64,000 nucleotides of DNA from Flavobacterium jumunjinense (GTDB taxonomy: Bacteria; Bacteroidota; Bacteroidia; Flavobacteriales; Flavobacteriaceae). A model generated the notes under the pieces. It was not told the DNA's origin. It saw only the letters and a program-made list of their open reading frames with translations, and did no database searches. Below, in pieces: positions 55,192 through 63,638 of the stretch (positions are counted from its first letter, which is position 1; every line of letters begins with the position of its first letter). Both the position numbers and the translations under genes were made by a program. The DNA lies in the NCBI RefSeq assembly GCF_021650975.2, contig NZ_CP091285.1, positions 1 to 64,000 of the forward strand, read 5' to 3'.

Positions 55192-55749
55192 TTATAAAAA
55201 CCATTTTTCAATTTCACTATCAATTTTTATAGTTACATATTCTTGTTCGAAATCACCTTGTTCGAACAGCAATCTGTATTCAGCCATTTTACAACTAAGA
55301 TTCTTTATTTTTTTTATCTTCCCATTACTAATTTCTAATTCCAAAACTTCTTTATAAATAGCTGAGTTCCTAAATTTTGTATTTAAATCGTTTAAAAAGC
55401 CATCACCAATCAAGATATATCCTGAATAAGGAACTTCTAAATTCAATTTCTTGTATTCTTTATAAGTAGTTTTTGATTCAATATCTGTTTTTGAAGATAT
55501 AGCTGGTGGAATTCCATTTATGAACTTAATAGGATCATTCATACTTGTATTTACATACAAATCTTTTAAAATAAGTCTTGAATTAGTATTAACTTCATAA
55601 ATTGCAACATAACCTCTCATACAACGAGAACTTATATATAAAGGAATAATCCCAAAATCTTCTGGCTTTATCAAATCTTCATTAGTAGATTTAATAAGTT
55701 CAAATTCTCTTCCATTTAAAATGACTTTATTAGATACTTGTGATGACAC
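55192..55749 (-). CDS. Hypothetical protein, possible immunity protein
   Basis: A 185-residue cytoplasmic protein, no signal. It has NGREFEL near the N terminus, then a central PLYISSRCMRGYVAIYEVNTNSRLILKDLYVN and a beta-rich middle with GYILIGDGF. The RGY(V/I)A-(I/T)-(Y/W)-E segment followed by L-x-L-x-D recalls, from memory, small proteins encoded in contact-dependent toxin immunity arrays; no family name is claimed. Repeat copy 2 with its promoter begins 29 bp upstream. It stands as a single-gene cassette between repeat copies 1 and 2. Confidence 0.75.
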   Translation of the reverse strand: MSSQVSNKVILNGREFELIKSTNEDLIKPEDFGIIPLYISSRCMRGYVAIYEVNTNSRLILKDLYVNTSMNDPIKFINGIPPAISSKTDIESKTTYKEYKKLNLEVPYSGYILIGDGFLNDLNTKFRNSAIYKEVLELEISNGKIKKIKNLSCKMAEYRLLFEQGDFEQEYVTIKIDSEIEKWFL

Positions 55750-55777
55750 TTCTTTTTCTTTAAATTTATTATCCTAT

Positions 55778-55887
55778 CACAAATCTAAACTTTTGCATAT
55801 AAACAGGCAATAGGTGTTAAATAGCTTCTCGATACATTTTTTATAAAATTGCTGTTCGCTTTTTATAAAAAATACTAGAAGTAGCGG
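55778..55887 (-). repeat. Dispersed hairpin-promoter repeat, copy 2 (complete)
   Basis: Same layout as copy 1: hairpin, TTG (55810-55808), 20-bp spacer, TAGATTTG (55787-55780), 31 bp from the start of the downstream gene. Confidence 0.9.
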
Positions 55888-55906
55888 AAATGATAAATAC
55901 CTATTG

Positions 55907-56362
55907 TTAAATTACGGACTCATCAGTTTTGAGCTTTTTTATTATTTCATCTAGTTCCTCTATGTACGGTTCGTCTATTTCCTTATTCGTATTGTTTAAT
56001 TTTATCGCTTCAGCAATAATGGTTTCTAAACTTAAATCCAAAGATTTTAAAACATCTGTCCAAAAAAATTTCCTCTCTAATGCTGAATGACAAGGTCCGT
56101 CTACATTATTTTTTAATCTTTCTGGATCGATAATTAACAAATCATCATACTCTATTCCTACTGCTTTTGCCTGTTGTTCTAGTTTATCTCTTTCTTCCCA
56201 GTTATCAAACCAATGTTCGCCATAATCATTGTCTAAAGTAAAAAAACGCCCAATCCAAACTACTTCGTTCCATTCGTTTAAACCAAGTAAGTTTGCAATC
56301 CTTTTATATTCTGGGTGGACAATAAAACAATCTAATTCAGGGATAAACTTAAAAATTTTCAT
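55907..56362 (-). CDS. Hypothetical protein of an immunity-like cassette
   Basis: A 151-residue soluble, acidic protein. It starts MKIFKFIPELDCFIVHPEYK, with IGRFFTLDNDYGEHWFDNWEER and a C-terminal helical part DGPCHSALERKFFWTDVLKSL. Ends in charged helices. I do not recognise a named family; size, composition and placement between two repeat copies match the other cassette genes. Repeat copy 3 (left half, with the promoter) begins 32 bp upstream. Confidence 0.75.
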   Translation of the reverse strand: MKIFKFIPELDCFIVHPEYKRIANLLGLNEWNEVVWIGRFFTLDNDYGEHWFDNWEERDKLEQQAKAVGIEYDDLLIIDPERLKNNVDGPCHSALERKFFWTDVLKSLDLSLETIIAEAIKLNNTNKEIDEPYIEELDEIIKKLKTDESVI

Positions 56363-56393
56363 ATAATGGCTTACACATTTTGTTTACTAATAA

Positions 56394-56443
56394 TCACAAA
56401 TCTAAACTTTTGCATGTAAACAGGCAATAGGTATTTAATAGCT
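56394..56443 (-). repeat. Dispersed repeat, copy 3 (promoter half only)
   Basis: Retains TTG (56427-56425), 20-bp spacer and TAGATTTG (56404-56397); the hairpin half is replaced by degenerate sequence with a leftover ATCGATAC near 56460. Confidence 0.8.
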
Positions 56444-56547
56444 GTTTTTTACAAAAGGTTATCGATACAAACAAGTAATTTCAATTGTTCTAATTTATAT
56501 TTTTTTGATGTAATTCTATAGCTACAATTATTTACTATTAATCATTA

Positions 56548-58134
56548 TTACAATTTATCCCTATAAATCACTAATCCTAAATAATAATAATTTGTCTTTT
56601 TATTTACGGCTTTGCTTAATTCTACTATTAACCCATTTGATGTTTTCCACGTTATGGTTGGATACTTTTTTTTATTTTTTATTGTTGGTAGCCCTAATTC
56701 TTGACTTATAATTGCTTCTAATATTTCATATTTACTTTCAAAAGTTTCTGCTGCTATTTTATCCACTTCAAGTGCAGAAGAATTTGTTTCTTCCCAATTT
56801 AATGAAACAACCCTAATTAAATCTGATTCTTTTGAGCCATAGTACATTATTTCATTGGAAATTATCGAGTCTTCTCTAATTAAATAAGACCTGTTTTGAT
56901 CAATTGTAAAATTATTTGGATTCCATTTATCATCTATTCCAATCAAATGAGCGGGAGTTATATCAAAAGTCTTCCAAGTTTGTTCTTTGTCATCAATTGA
57001 ACTTAAGGTTAAATTCTCAAAGTCCGATAAAAATATTTTTAAACGATTCTTAAATATTTCGTTAGCCTTTTCCGCACCCATAGCTTTAGGTTTCAATTCT
57101 GCTTCGTTTACAAAATAGGTAGTCAAGATTTTAGTGTCAACTATTTCCATCAAACCAAAAATATTGTATTTGTCTGTTTCAAATTTCAATAATTCATTCT
57201 TGCTATTTAAGTTTCTACATCGATATGAAAAATGCATATTATAAAAACTCACGTTTGGAATAATTTTTTCAATTGGTTCTATTTTGTTATTTTTTATTCT
57301 TGCAACATATGCAGAAGAATCAGATTCATAGATATGCAACAATTCATTATTAACAACAAATGAACTTACAATATAAGGTTTGTATGAATAATCAAAATGA
57401 TTAACATCTTTATCTTTATAAATGATTTCAAAGCCAACGGGTTCGCTATACCAAGTGTACTTTTTTTTAGAATTTTCAATATTTTCATACCTAACATCAA
57501 TATCACATTTACTTAACGCTATAGGATTTTCAATTTTTAAAACTTCATATGCATTAGACAGATAGTAAGTTGTACCCATTTTATTTATTAATGGTGTGGT
57601 TCTTTCGAGTACATATTCATTTTGTGTTTTCTTATCTTTAAACCATGTTTTACCACCCCATTCTCCAAAATCTAAAGAGTAAACATAAAAATATTCGTCT
57701 TCAAATATTAAATCATCTGTTTCATTAACTTCATTCCAAGAATATTTTTTTGAATCAAAATGATAGCTCTTATTATCCATATAGGGCTTTAAAATAATAC
57801 TGTCATTTTTTACATAAAAATCTAGATAAGTTGCATTTATTTCTTTTGGACAATCAATTACTTTATGTACTTGTCCATTTGACAAAATACATAACCATCG
57901 TTTTCCATGACCTCCGTATTTTAAAACTCGTTGTTTAAAAAGAACGTAATACTTATCTTGAAATTTAAGAGCGTGTGTCATTTCCCCTCTTATGTTTACC
58001 TGAATCGTATCCTGTTGAAGAGTGAATTCACTATTTTTATTTATACTGCTTGTTTCTTTTGGACTTGTAGCATGGTTACAAGAAAAAATTGTAAAATTTA
58101 GGATAATAAGTAATAAACTGCTATTTCTTAACAT
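56548..58134 (-). CDS. Hypothetical lipoprotein, 528 residues
   Basis: Not recognised. Lipoprotein signal (ILNFTIFSC, Cys19) and a long mature part rich in Tyr, Trp, Asn and Lys with regular short beta-type segments such as KFQDKYYVLFKQRVLKYGGHGK, WLCILSNGQVH and NELLHIYESDSSAYVARIKN. A beta-propeller-like fold is conceivable but not shown. It lies between single-gene cassettes without a complete repeat upstream. Largest gene of the island; may be host-derived. Confidence 0.75.
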   Translation of the reverse strand: MLRNSSLLLIILNFTIFSCNHATSPKETSSINKNSEFTLQQDTIQVNIRGEMTHALKFQDKYYVLFKQRVLKYGGHGKRWLCILSNGQVHKVIDCPKEINATYLDFYVKNDSIILKPYMDNKSYHFDSKKYSWNEVNETDDLIFEDEYFYVYSLDFGEWGGKTWFKDKKTQNEYVLERTTPLINKMGTTYYLSNAYEVLKIENPIALSKCDIDVRYENIENSKKKYTWYSEPVGFEIIYKDKDVNHFDYSYKPYIVSSFVVNNELLHIYESDSSAYVARIKNNKIEPIEKIIPNVSFYNMHFSYRCRNLNSKNELLKFETDKYNIFGLMEIVDTKILTTYFVNEAELKPKAMGAEKANEIFKNRLKIFLSDFENLTLSSIDDKEQTWKTFDITPAHLIGIDDKWNPNNFTIDQNRSYLIREDSIISNEIMYYGSKESDLIRVVSLNWEETNSSALEVDKIAAETFESKYEILEAIISQELGLPTIKNKKKYPTITWKTSNGLIVELSKAVNKKTNYYYLGLVIYRDKL

Positions 58135-58197
58135 ACTTTTTTTTGGGTAGGATTAATATAGGTTTGACACTAAAGGTTTGGCTAGAGCTTTCATCTC

Positions 58198-58587
58198 TCA
58201 ATTTAATTCGTCAAACGGATTTTTTTCGACTCTTCTCATTTTACTATAATCATCTTGATTTCCATTTTCAACTTTTACAAATAAAGAGTCCTTAGTTTTA
58301 TTCAGCTGATATTCATAGTTGAGTTCGTCCTTCAGTATTGTGTCCTTCAATCGCACATTTTTAAGGTAAATCTTTTTATCATCTATGCTCCATCTTGAAT
58401 TTGTGTGCATTCCTCCACCTAAATACTCTGTTATTACTGAATCTTTATAAAAAATTAATACCACTTTGGTATGTTGGGTTTCATATGATTCCCAAATTCC
58501 AATTAAATTGTTTTTCCGTTCATTTGTTTCGCAGGCAATCAGCGTTATGAATCCAATTGTATATATGAAGATGTTTGTGAGTTTCAT
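58198..58587 (-). CDS. Small lipocalin-like lipoprotein
   Basis: A 129-residue product with a signal ending FITLIAC (Cys19) and then NLIGIWESYETQHTKVVLIFYKD ... RWSIDDKKIYLKNV. This is the beta-rich W-x-pattern of lipocalin-like (DUF4488/DUF5004-type) envelope proteins. Function unknown. A right-end fragment of the dispersed repeat lies 63 bp upstream (58650-58680). Confidence 0.7.
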   Translation of the reverse strand: MKLTNIFIYTIGFITLIACETNERKNNLIGIWESYETQHTKVVLIFYKDSVITEYLGGGMHTNSRWSIDDKKIYLKNVRLKDTILKDELNYEYQLNKTKDSLFVKVENGNQDDYSKMRRVEKNPFDELN

Positions 58588-58649
58588 TTAATTCTTGTTA
58601 ACTTATTTATATCCCTGATAACAGTGATTACTTTTTTATTTCCTTCTTG

Positions 58650-58680
58650 CAAATCGAAGTGACGGTTTGCTGGTTAGTTG
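58650..58680 (-). repeat. Dispersed repeat remnant (right end only)
   Basis: TCGAAGTGACGGTTTGCTGG matches the outer end of the complete copies (CGAAGTGACGGTGTGCTGG); the hairpin and promoter are missing. Confidence 0.65.
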
Positions 58681-58740
58681 TGTTTGTTTTATTTATTTTT
58701 TTTAAAAGAGTGATTTAGCTAATTTAATGACGAGAGATCT

Positions 58741-59196
58741 TTATTCTAAGATTGCTTTCACTTGCTTTTCTAAGTCAGTACTGTTTTTAAAATTTTTAAA
58801 ATTCAACTCTTTTTTATTTGCTTTTAACTCTGTTACTAATTGCAGAATTAGAGCTAAGGGCTCTGCTTCAAATCCGAACATGTTTTGATCAAATTCAGTT
58901 CCAATTATTAGTCCGTCATGATCCATTCCAATACACCAGTTTTCTATAAACTCTACAAGTTGAATTTCGGTGATTTTGTATTTTGACCATTCCTCTTTAA
59001 TACAGGATATTGCTAAAGCCTTTTCTGCCCAAAAACAAATAATCCCTACTGCTTCCTCTTCATCGTTTACAAAATTAACTGAAGTTGAAGTTGCGAATCC
59101 TTCCTTATCTCGAAGTGCGTAAACAATCCCTGACTTACAAACGTTTTTTATGAATCTTTCGTGTCTTTTCTCTATTAAAATTGAGTGTTGTAGCAT
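58741..59196 (-). CDS. DUF2750 family protein
   Basis: A 151-residue soluble protein matching DUF2750. Seen are KRHERFIKNVCKSGIVYALRD near the N terminus, ICFWAEKALAISCIKEEWSKY, VEFIENWCIGMDHDGLIIGTE and FGFEAEPLALILQLV. DUF2750 proteins are of unknown biochemistry and are frequently encoded in toxin-immunity neighbourhoods. It lies 2 bp downstream of the 59199-59696 gene, forming a pair. Family assignment is from remembered motifs. Confidence 0.82.
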   Translation of the reverse strand: MLQHSILIEKRHERFIKNVCKSGIVYALRDKEGFATSTSVNFVNDEEEAVGIICFWAEKALAISCIKEEWSKYKITEIQLVEFIENWCIGMDHDGLIIGTEFDQNMFGFEAEPLALILQLVTELKANKKELNFKNFKNSTDLEKQVKAILE

Positions 59197-59198
59197 TA

Positions 59199-59696
59199 TT
59201 ATTTATAATTATAAAAGGTTTTAGGAACTGATTTTATTTTTTCTAATTGCATAACTTGAGTCATTCTTTCAAAATCTTTCATTACTTGTTCCACTTCAGG
59301 TAAATCGTTAACTACTTTAATTTTATACAACTTACTCATCGTAAATGTACTTAGATACAATTTTTCTTTCTTATATTTCTTAGCAAATTTTAAATTATAT
59401 AAGAAACCATAACTTTCATTTTGCAATCTATTTTTAAATTCTAAAATCACTTCAAATGTTATCTTATTATTTATTATCTGAAAACTACAGTGATATATAA
59501 AGTGGTCTACTGTTTTAGAAAACCATTTGTCTAAATTTTTATTTTTTGAACCTGATAATTTGAAACCAAGATCTTCTAATCTATTAAACAAAGTAACATT
59601 TTCAAAATCCTTTTTTATTTTCTTGAATTTAAAATGTTCATATAGTATTGAACCTATTAAGATCAAAATCATTAAAACAAAAAATAACATACTCAT
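59199..59696 (-). CDS. Hypothetical membrane-anchored protein
   Basis: Not recognised. 165 residues with one N-terminal membrane helix (3-18) followed by a basic coiled segment (EHFKFKKIKKDFENV) and a soluble domain rich in Lys, Phe and Tyr (DKWFSKTVDHFIYHCSFQI). It directly precedes the DUF2750 gene (2-bp gap) and lies 36 bp after the stop of the 59733-60536 gene, so the three may form one transcript started from repeat copy 4. Confidence 0.72.
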   Translation of the reverse strand: MSMLFFVLMILILIGSILYEHFKFKKIKKDFENVTLFNRLEDLGFKLSGSKNKNLDKWFSKTVDHFIYHCSFQIINNKITFEVILEFKNRLQNESYGFLYNLKFAKKYKKEKLYLSTFTMSKLYKIKVVNDLPEVEQVMKDFERMTQVMQLEKIKSVPKTFYNYK

Positions 59697-59732
59697 AAAT
59701 TATTTACTTATTTATTTGGTGGATTATAACAA

Positions 59733-60536
59733 TCATTTCTTCAATTTACTTATTTCTTGTTCAACAAATAATTGTTTAAAATCTTCTACTTTTAGTTTTT
59801 TTACGTAATCCACATTTTTCTTTTTAATACCAAAAAACAAACCAGAAGATTCAGTTTCAAAATACAATATACTGTCTAGTTCAATTTTTGTTTTGTTGTT
59901 TTCAAGTTCCGAAATTCTTGTAGAAAGAAATATTCTAGACTTATTTTCGGGTAGTTCAATTACAACTTCATAATATGGATCATTACTATTTTGATAATAC
60001 CTAAACATTTTTTTTAATACAGTATCTTTTGGCATTTCAACTTGAGCTTCATAATCTGATTTTAAATTTATTTCTCCTGATTTACTGGGTAGTGATGTTG
60101 CAATAAAAGCAAAACAGCAAACTCCTATAATAATTGATTGTGGGATAAAACTCAATTTTTCAATTCCAGTTATTCTTTGTTTTCTGTAGTGATAGGAAAA
60201 AGGTAAAATTACTAAAGCAATTACATCTGAATAATCTACTACTCTATTAATTCCAATTCCAAATTCGTTAAAAGAGTCAATAATAAATTGAGAGTAAGTG
60301 CTTTTCCAAAACACAAACAAAATACCCGTCATTATGTAAATCAGTTTGTTTTTGTTTTTAAAAAAAAGACTTACAAAAAAAGGAAAAGCAAAAAGTCCGA
60401 CAAAGTCAGATAGTTTTCCTGTTATATAATTATGAAAATAATATTTTAAGTATAAGTCATTCAATAATAATAAAACAACAGTAATCAAAAATAGTCTGCT
60501 ATAAATTAGATTTTTTGGTTCAGAATAATTCATCAT
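59733..60536 (-). CDS. Hypothetical multi-pass membrane protein
   Basis: A 267-residue protein with about five or six membrane helices in the first 160 residues and a soluble C-terminal domain. The segment YLKYYFHNYITGKLSDFVGL followed by FAFPFFVSLFF and FVFWKSTYSQF recurs, from memory, in conserved hypothetical proteins of Bacteroidetes. The C-terminal part has KNVDYVKKLKVEDFKQLFVE. Repeat copy 4 with its promoter begins 41 bp upstream. Confidence 0.78.
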   Translation of the reverse strand: MMNYSEPKNLIYSRLFLITVVLLLLNDLYLKYYFHNYITGKLSDFVGLFAFPFFVSLFFKNKNKLIYIMTGILFVFWKSTYSQFIIDSFNEFGIGINRVVDYSDVIALVILPFSYHYRKQRITGIEKLSFIPQSIIIGVCCFAFIATSLPSKSGEINLKSDYEAQVEMPKDTVLKKMFRYYQNSNDPYYEVVIELPENKSRIFLSTRISELENNKTKIELDSILYFETESSGLFFGIKKKNVDYVKKLKVEDFKQLFVEQEISKLKK

Positions 60537-60576
60537 TATTGGGCAATTATCGAAGTGTTTTTATACTACTTTATTC

Positions 60577-60696
60577 TCACAAATCTAGAGCTTTACTTGT
60601 AAACTGGCAATAGGCATTTAGAGCTTCTCGATACATTTTTTATAAAATTACTATTCGCATTTTATAAAAAACACTCGAAGTGACGGTGTGCTGGTT
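60577..60696 (-). repeat. Dispersed hairpin-promoter repeat, copy 4 (complete)
   Basis: Hairpin ATTTTTTATAAAA with a near-complementary partner, TTG (60610-60608), 20-bp spacer, TAGATTTG (60587-60580). Its far end overlaps the stop of the Imm53-like gene. Another end fragment (CGAAGTGTTTTTA) lies at 60551-60563. Confidence 0.9.
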
Positions 60697-60994
60697 ACTC
60701 ATTCTCGATTTTCTCTATCATTTCTTTGAATAAACCTAGTAAAAAAGTCAGTTTAGTTGCATCACCTACTGCATAAAATTTTTGATTCTCAATTTTTATA
60801 CCATACCAATCTTGTTTTGATTTTTCATTGAGTATCCATTTTAAGTCTAGAAAAGCTACTGAAGTTTTTGAAATATCAATTTCAATTTCCCAACCTGGAT
60901 TATCCAAAGTGATTATTTGGATGCCTTGACCTTGTTCCCATTCTCCATCGCAACTTGATTTGAACCACTGCTGTATCCAGTCTAAAATTTCCAT
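60695..60994 (-). CDS. Immunity protein, Imm53 family
   Basis: A 99-residue cytoplasmic protein matching the Imm53 family of polymorphic-toxin immunity proteins. It has an N-terminal LDWIQQWFKSSCDGEWEQGQG, then IQIITLDNPGWEIEIDISKT and a central DWYGIKIENQKFYAVGDATKL. Imm53 proteins neutralise a cognate toxin domain in the cytoplasm. No toxin gene is present in the window, so this is an orphan immunity gene here. Repeat copy 4 follows its stop and a partial copy 5 lies 243 bp upstream. Confidence 0.88.
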   Translation of the reverse strand: MEILDWIQQWFKSSCDGEWEQGQGIQIITLDNPGWEIEIDISKTSVAFLDLKWILNEKSKQDWYGIKIENQKFYAVGDATKLTFLLGLFKEMIEKIENE

Positions 60995-61046
60995 TTGTAT
61001 TGTGTTATTAAATTTGATTTTTGATTATTAAGGTTATTCTACTTCA

Positions 61047-61090
61047 TAAAAAAAGCAAAACTAGCTTATTTCTAAACTAGTTTTGTTTTT
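61047..61090 (-). terminator. Terminator-like hairpin upstream of the Imm53 gene
   Basis: Stem CAAAACTAG (61056-61064) / CTAGTTTTG (61077-61085) flanked by A and T tracts. Sits just after the stop of the 61144 remnant, as if it once ended that gene. Confidence 0.8.
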
Positions 61091-61143
61091 ATTTGCTATT
61101 TTATACAAAATCTACGTTACTTGTATTGAAAAGTGCATCAAAT

Positions 61144-61242
61144 TCAGTTCTTTTTAATAAAATCAGTAGCATAGTAAAATTCAAGTTTTCCTTTTATTTT
61201 ACATGCTTCTATTTTACCGTTTTCATTTAATTCGCTCTCACA
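61144..61242 (-). pseudogene. C-terminal remnant of a gene truncated at repeat copy 5
   Basis: An open minus-strand frame without a start codon runs from inside repeat copy 5 to a TGA at 61146-61144, ending in SELNENGKIEACKIKGKLEF plus ten residues. Protein-like composition, followed by a good terminator. Suggests a former cassette gene whose 5' end was lost where the repeat now begins. Chance openness cannot be excluded. Confidence 0.35.
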
Positions 61243-61275
61243 AATCTAAACTTTTACTTGTAAACACCTAATAAG
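61237..61275 (-). repeat. Dispersed repeat, copy 5 (partial, -33 lost)
   Basis: Keeps TAGATTTG (61248-61241) and the flanking CACAAATCTAAAC on the plus strand, but the TTG position is changed (CCTAATAAG) and the hairpin is absent. Confidence 0.75.
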
Positions 61276-61293
61276 ATACAAATAATTGTGTTT

Positions 61294-61950
61294 TTAATAA
61301 GAAACGGACATAAAGCTTGCTCCAAGTTCAAAATTATCTATAAATGATTTTTTAAATTCTTGCTTCATTAAGGCAACCTCTTCTTTCATGTCGGAATCCA
61401 AATAATCATAATCTACACATGAAAAAGCATAATTAAAGTCTTCTTTAAGCGCAAAATTACTGGTGTTTTCATTGCAGAATTTATTCCAAAATTTGTCATT
61501 CATACCCTTTTGATGCTCTCCCACTCTTTTGAAATAGAATCCTTCTTTTTTTTCTGTAGTATAGTATTTAAGAATAAACCAATCACTATGACAATCATCA
61601 AAACACTTCTTTAAATTTTGATATCCTTTCTTTTTCTCAAAATCTTTTAATTCTCTTTCGAGTTGCTCTTCGTTTTCTCGAATTAATAATACTCTATCTT
61701 GTGACTGAAAATGTTCTTTTACTTTTTTAAAATGTTCTCTTCCTTTAACTATTATAATACTTTCAACTTCAGTTGGAACATCAACCTCTTGTATGTAGTT
61801 ACTGAAATGATCAAAATCTACATTAAAGGTGTCAAATTTTTCTTTGATTTCTGCACCTGTTTGAGCATAAATACCTTCACCAATATAGAATAAGTGATGC
61901 TCTTGTGCCTTTTCTAAAATTGCTTTATAATGTGTGATATCTAATCCCAT
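61294..61950 (-). CDS. Hypothetical protein with MGLDI N terminus, probable immunity-cassette gene
   Basis: A 218-residue cytoplasmic, charged protein beginning MGLDITHYKAILEKAQEHH, then a coiled segment (ENEEQLERELKDFEKKK) and a C-terminal part with FYFKRVGEHQKGMNDKFWNKF. The MGLDI start is shared by several uncharacterised bacterial proteins in immunity clusters, from memory. Repeat copy 6, complete with promoter, begins 21 bp upstream, so it is a single-gene cassette. Confidence 0.72.
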   Translation of the reverse strand: MGLDITHYKAILEKAQEHHLFYIGEGIYAQTGAEIKEKFDTFNVDFDHFSNYIQEVDVPTEVESIIIVKGREHFKKVKEHFQSQDRVLLIRENEEQLERELKDFEKKKGYQNLKKCFDDCHSDWFILKYYTTEKKEGFYFKRVGEHQKGMNDKFWNKFCNENTSNFALKEDFNYAFSCVDYDYLDSDMKEEVALMKQEFKKSFIDNFELGASFMSVSY

Positions 61951-61970
61951 TGTGATTTTAAATTAGCTGT

Positions 61971-62090
61971 AACAAATCTAAACTTTTACTTGCAAACGAA
62001 CAATAGGTGTTAAATAGCTACTCGATACATTTTTTATAAAATTGCTGTTCGCATTTTATAAAAAACACTCGAAGTGACGGTGTGCGGTTT
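61971..62090 (-). repeat. Dispersed hairpin-promoter repeat, copy 6 (complete)
   Basis: Hairpin ATTTTTTATAAAA / TTTTATAAAAAA, TTG (62003-62001), 20-bp spacer, TAGATTTG (61980-61973), 23 bp from the start of the MGLDI gene. Confidence 0.9.
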
Positions 62091-62121
62091 AGGGATCGCG
62101 AGAAATCATGTTCCAAGAGAA

Positions 62122-62649
62122 TTAATCAATGTACACTTTCTCTATTATAGCTTTTCCAGTATGAAAGTCTTTCCCATAAAAAAGCACGTATTCAGCATTG
62201 GTGTTAATTCCGAAATAGCCTTCTTTCAATTGTACAAACATTTTGTCTAAATACATTTTGTGTCTGTTTACTGTGACATAGATTCTTGCTCCTGTGTTTG
62301 CAGTGTATTTAAGATAGAAGTCTATTTTACCCGAAGCTGCCAATCGGAATTTAAAAAGATTGTGTTGCGATTCTTGTAGAACCATTCCGTAGGCTAGTTT
62401 TTTTTGTGTGTTAGTTAATGGTTTTTTCATACCATTGTCGGCATAAGCTATTTGGTATTCGTTAATAGGCTGGTTGGAATCTATTACACCTCCTTTTATA
62501 TTGGCATCGTATACATAGGTATTGTGATTGTTACTATGTTGGATGTAAAACAATCGGGTTGCTGTTTTTTCGGGTTCGGGATAGTTGCTTTGTGCAAAAC
62601 CAGAGTAGAGTATTAAAAAAGTATAAAAAAAGGTAAAGATAATTTTCAT
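62122..62649 (-). CDS. DUF4833-like secreted protein
   Basis: With the start at 62649 (MKIIFTFFYTFLIL) the product is 175 residues with a signal peptide ending SGFAQ. The mature domain reads RLFYIQHSNNHNTYVYDANI, then QPINEYQIAYADNGMKKPLT, KLAYGMVLQES and KIDFYLKYTANTGARIYVTVN, in keeping with DUF4833, a periplasmic domain of unknown function. The longer frame up to 62763 would hide the signal peptide and is rejected. Repeat copy 6 lies just past its stop. Confidence 0.82.
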   Translation of the reverse strand: MKIIFTFFYTFLILYSGFAQSNYPEPEKTATRLFYIQHSNNHNTYVYDANIKGGVIDSNQPINEYQIAYADNGMKKPLTNTQKKLAYGMVLQESQHNLFKFRLAASGKIDFYLKYTANTGARIYVTVNRHKMYLDKMFVQLKEGYFGINTNAEYVLFYGKDFHTGKAIIEKVYID

Positions 62650-62850
62650 TATGATTGCTGTTTTTTTGAAGCTTGCTTTGTTTTTCAGGTTATACAAACT
62701 TTTTTCTAAGATAACACATTTTTTAGAATATGTTAAATGTGATGGTGTAATACCATTTATCACTTGAATTTACTGTAATAAAACGCCCTGTTTTCCTCGC
62801 TATTTCAATATAAAATAAAAACGTAACGATGCTATACTTTGATTTTCTCT

Positions 62851-63387
62851 TTAACCTGAACAAATTAGTAAATAATTTTTTTCTTTATTTGACTGCATTA
62901 TTATTTTTTTCAACTCTAAAAAATCTCCTATCAAATGATTTAGATTATTTGATTCTCCTTCGTTATTTACATTTGTCCATTCATTTGGATAAATATCGTT
63001 TTCATTTAGTTCAGTTGCATTATATTTTTCTTTTATTTCTAATTCGCTAATTTTAGATAAAATTTTGTTGATTTCAGATACCTCTTCAATATTCAAATAT
63101 GGAAAATAATTTCCACTTTCCATAAAATCCATCATTTCTTCAAAATCTGCATTTTCAAAATCAAAATCGCCTAAAAATTCTTTTGGATTAAATATTTTAT
63201 TAAGCACTTCTTTAGTTTCATCAGATTTATTTTTCTTTAACACATATTCAATTGCCATAAATGAATTTTGAAAAGTATAACTACTTTTTGCTCTATTATA
63301 AAGTTTAATTTCTTTTCGGTTTTCATTTTTTTTTAACTCCTCAAAAAATTCTTTAGAAATATTAAAGATTGTTGTAAATTGACTCAT
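62851..63387 (-). CDS. DUF1877 (YfbM-like) family protein
   Basis: With the start at 63387 (MSQFTTIFNISKEFFEEL) the protein has 178 residues. It shows the DUF1877 outline: an N-terminal helix, SFMAIEYVL, a central loop PYLNIEEVSEINKILSKISE, and NENDIYPNEWTN followed by NHLIGDFLELKKII. DUF1877/YfbM proteins are small cytoplasmic proteins often found in immunity gene clusters. The longer frame to 63510 reads through a degenerate repeat copy and is rejected. Confidence 0.82.
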   Translation of the reverse strand: MSQFTTIFNISKEFFEELKKNENRKEIKLYNRAKSSYTFQNSFMAIEYVLKKNKSDETKEVLNKIFNPKEFLGDFDFENADFEEMMDFMESGNYFPYLNIEEVSEINKILSKISELEIKEKYNATELNENDIYPNEWTNVNNEGESNNLNHLIGDFLELKKIIMQSNKEKNYLLICSG

Positions 63388-63419
63388 TATTTTCAGTTTT
63401 TTAAAATAGCAATTAACTT

Positions 63420-63500
63420 TGTGTTTGTACAAGTTTTTAAGTGTAAGCTGGTAATAAGGGTTTTCAATATTATTTATATATAGTTTTCGATACATTTTAC
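63420..63500 (-). repeat. Degenerate copy of the dispersed repeat
   Basis: TAAGCTGGTAATAAGG aligns with TAAACTGGCAATAGGC of copy 4 and TTTTCGATACATTTTAC with its hairpin arm; the TAGATTTG promoter motif is no longer recognisable. Confidence 0.5.
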
Positions 63501-63638
63501 AAAAAACCAACCGACAAAGTACAAATTACACTAAATTATACTAATTTAAGATTTTGTTTTTCTCACCTCTTTAAAAATTAATTTCTGCACTTTTTATAAA
63601 AACAAATAGTCTTTTTAGTTAAAGTGTATCGGTATTGT

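Larger units (their letters stand above)
60995..61293. other. Gap with terminator, gene remnant and partial repeat
   Basis: Holds a terminator (61047-61090), a truncated reading frame (61144-61242) and the left end of repeat copy 5 (61237-61275). Confidence 0.6.

Noticed and set aside
54968..62090. Integron attC sites or IS inverted repeats
   Set aside because: No integrase or transposase gene and no attC-type R/L boxes; the repeat is instead a hairpin plus promoter.
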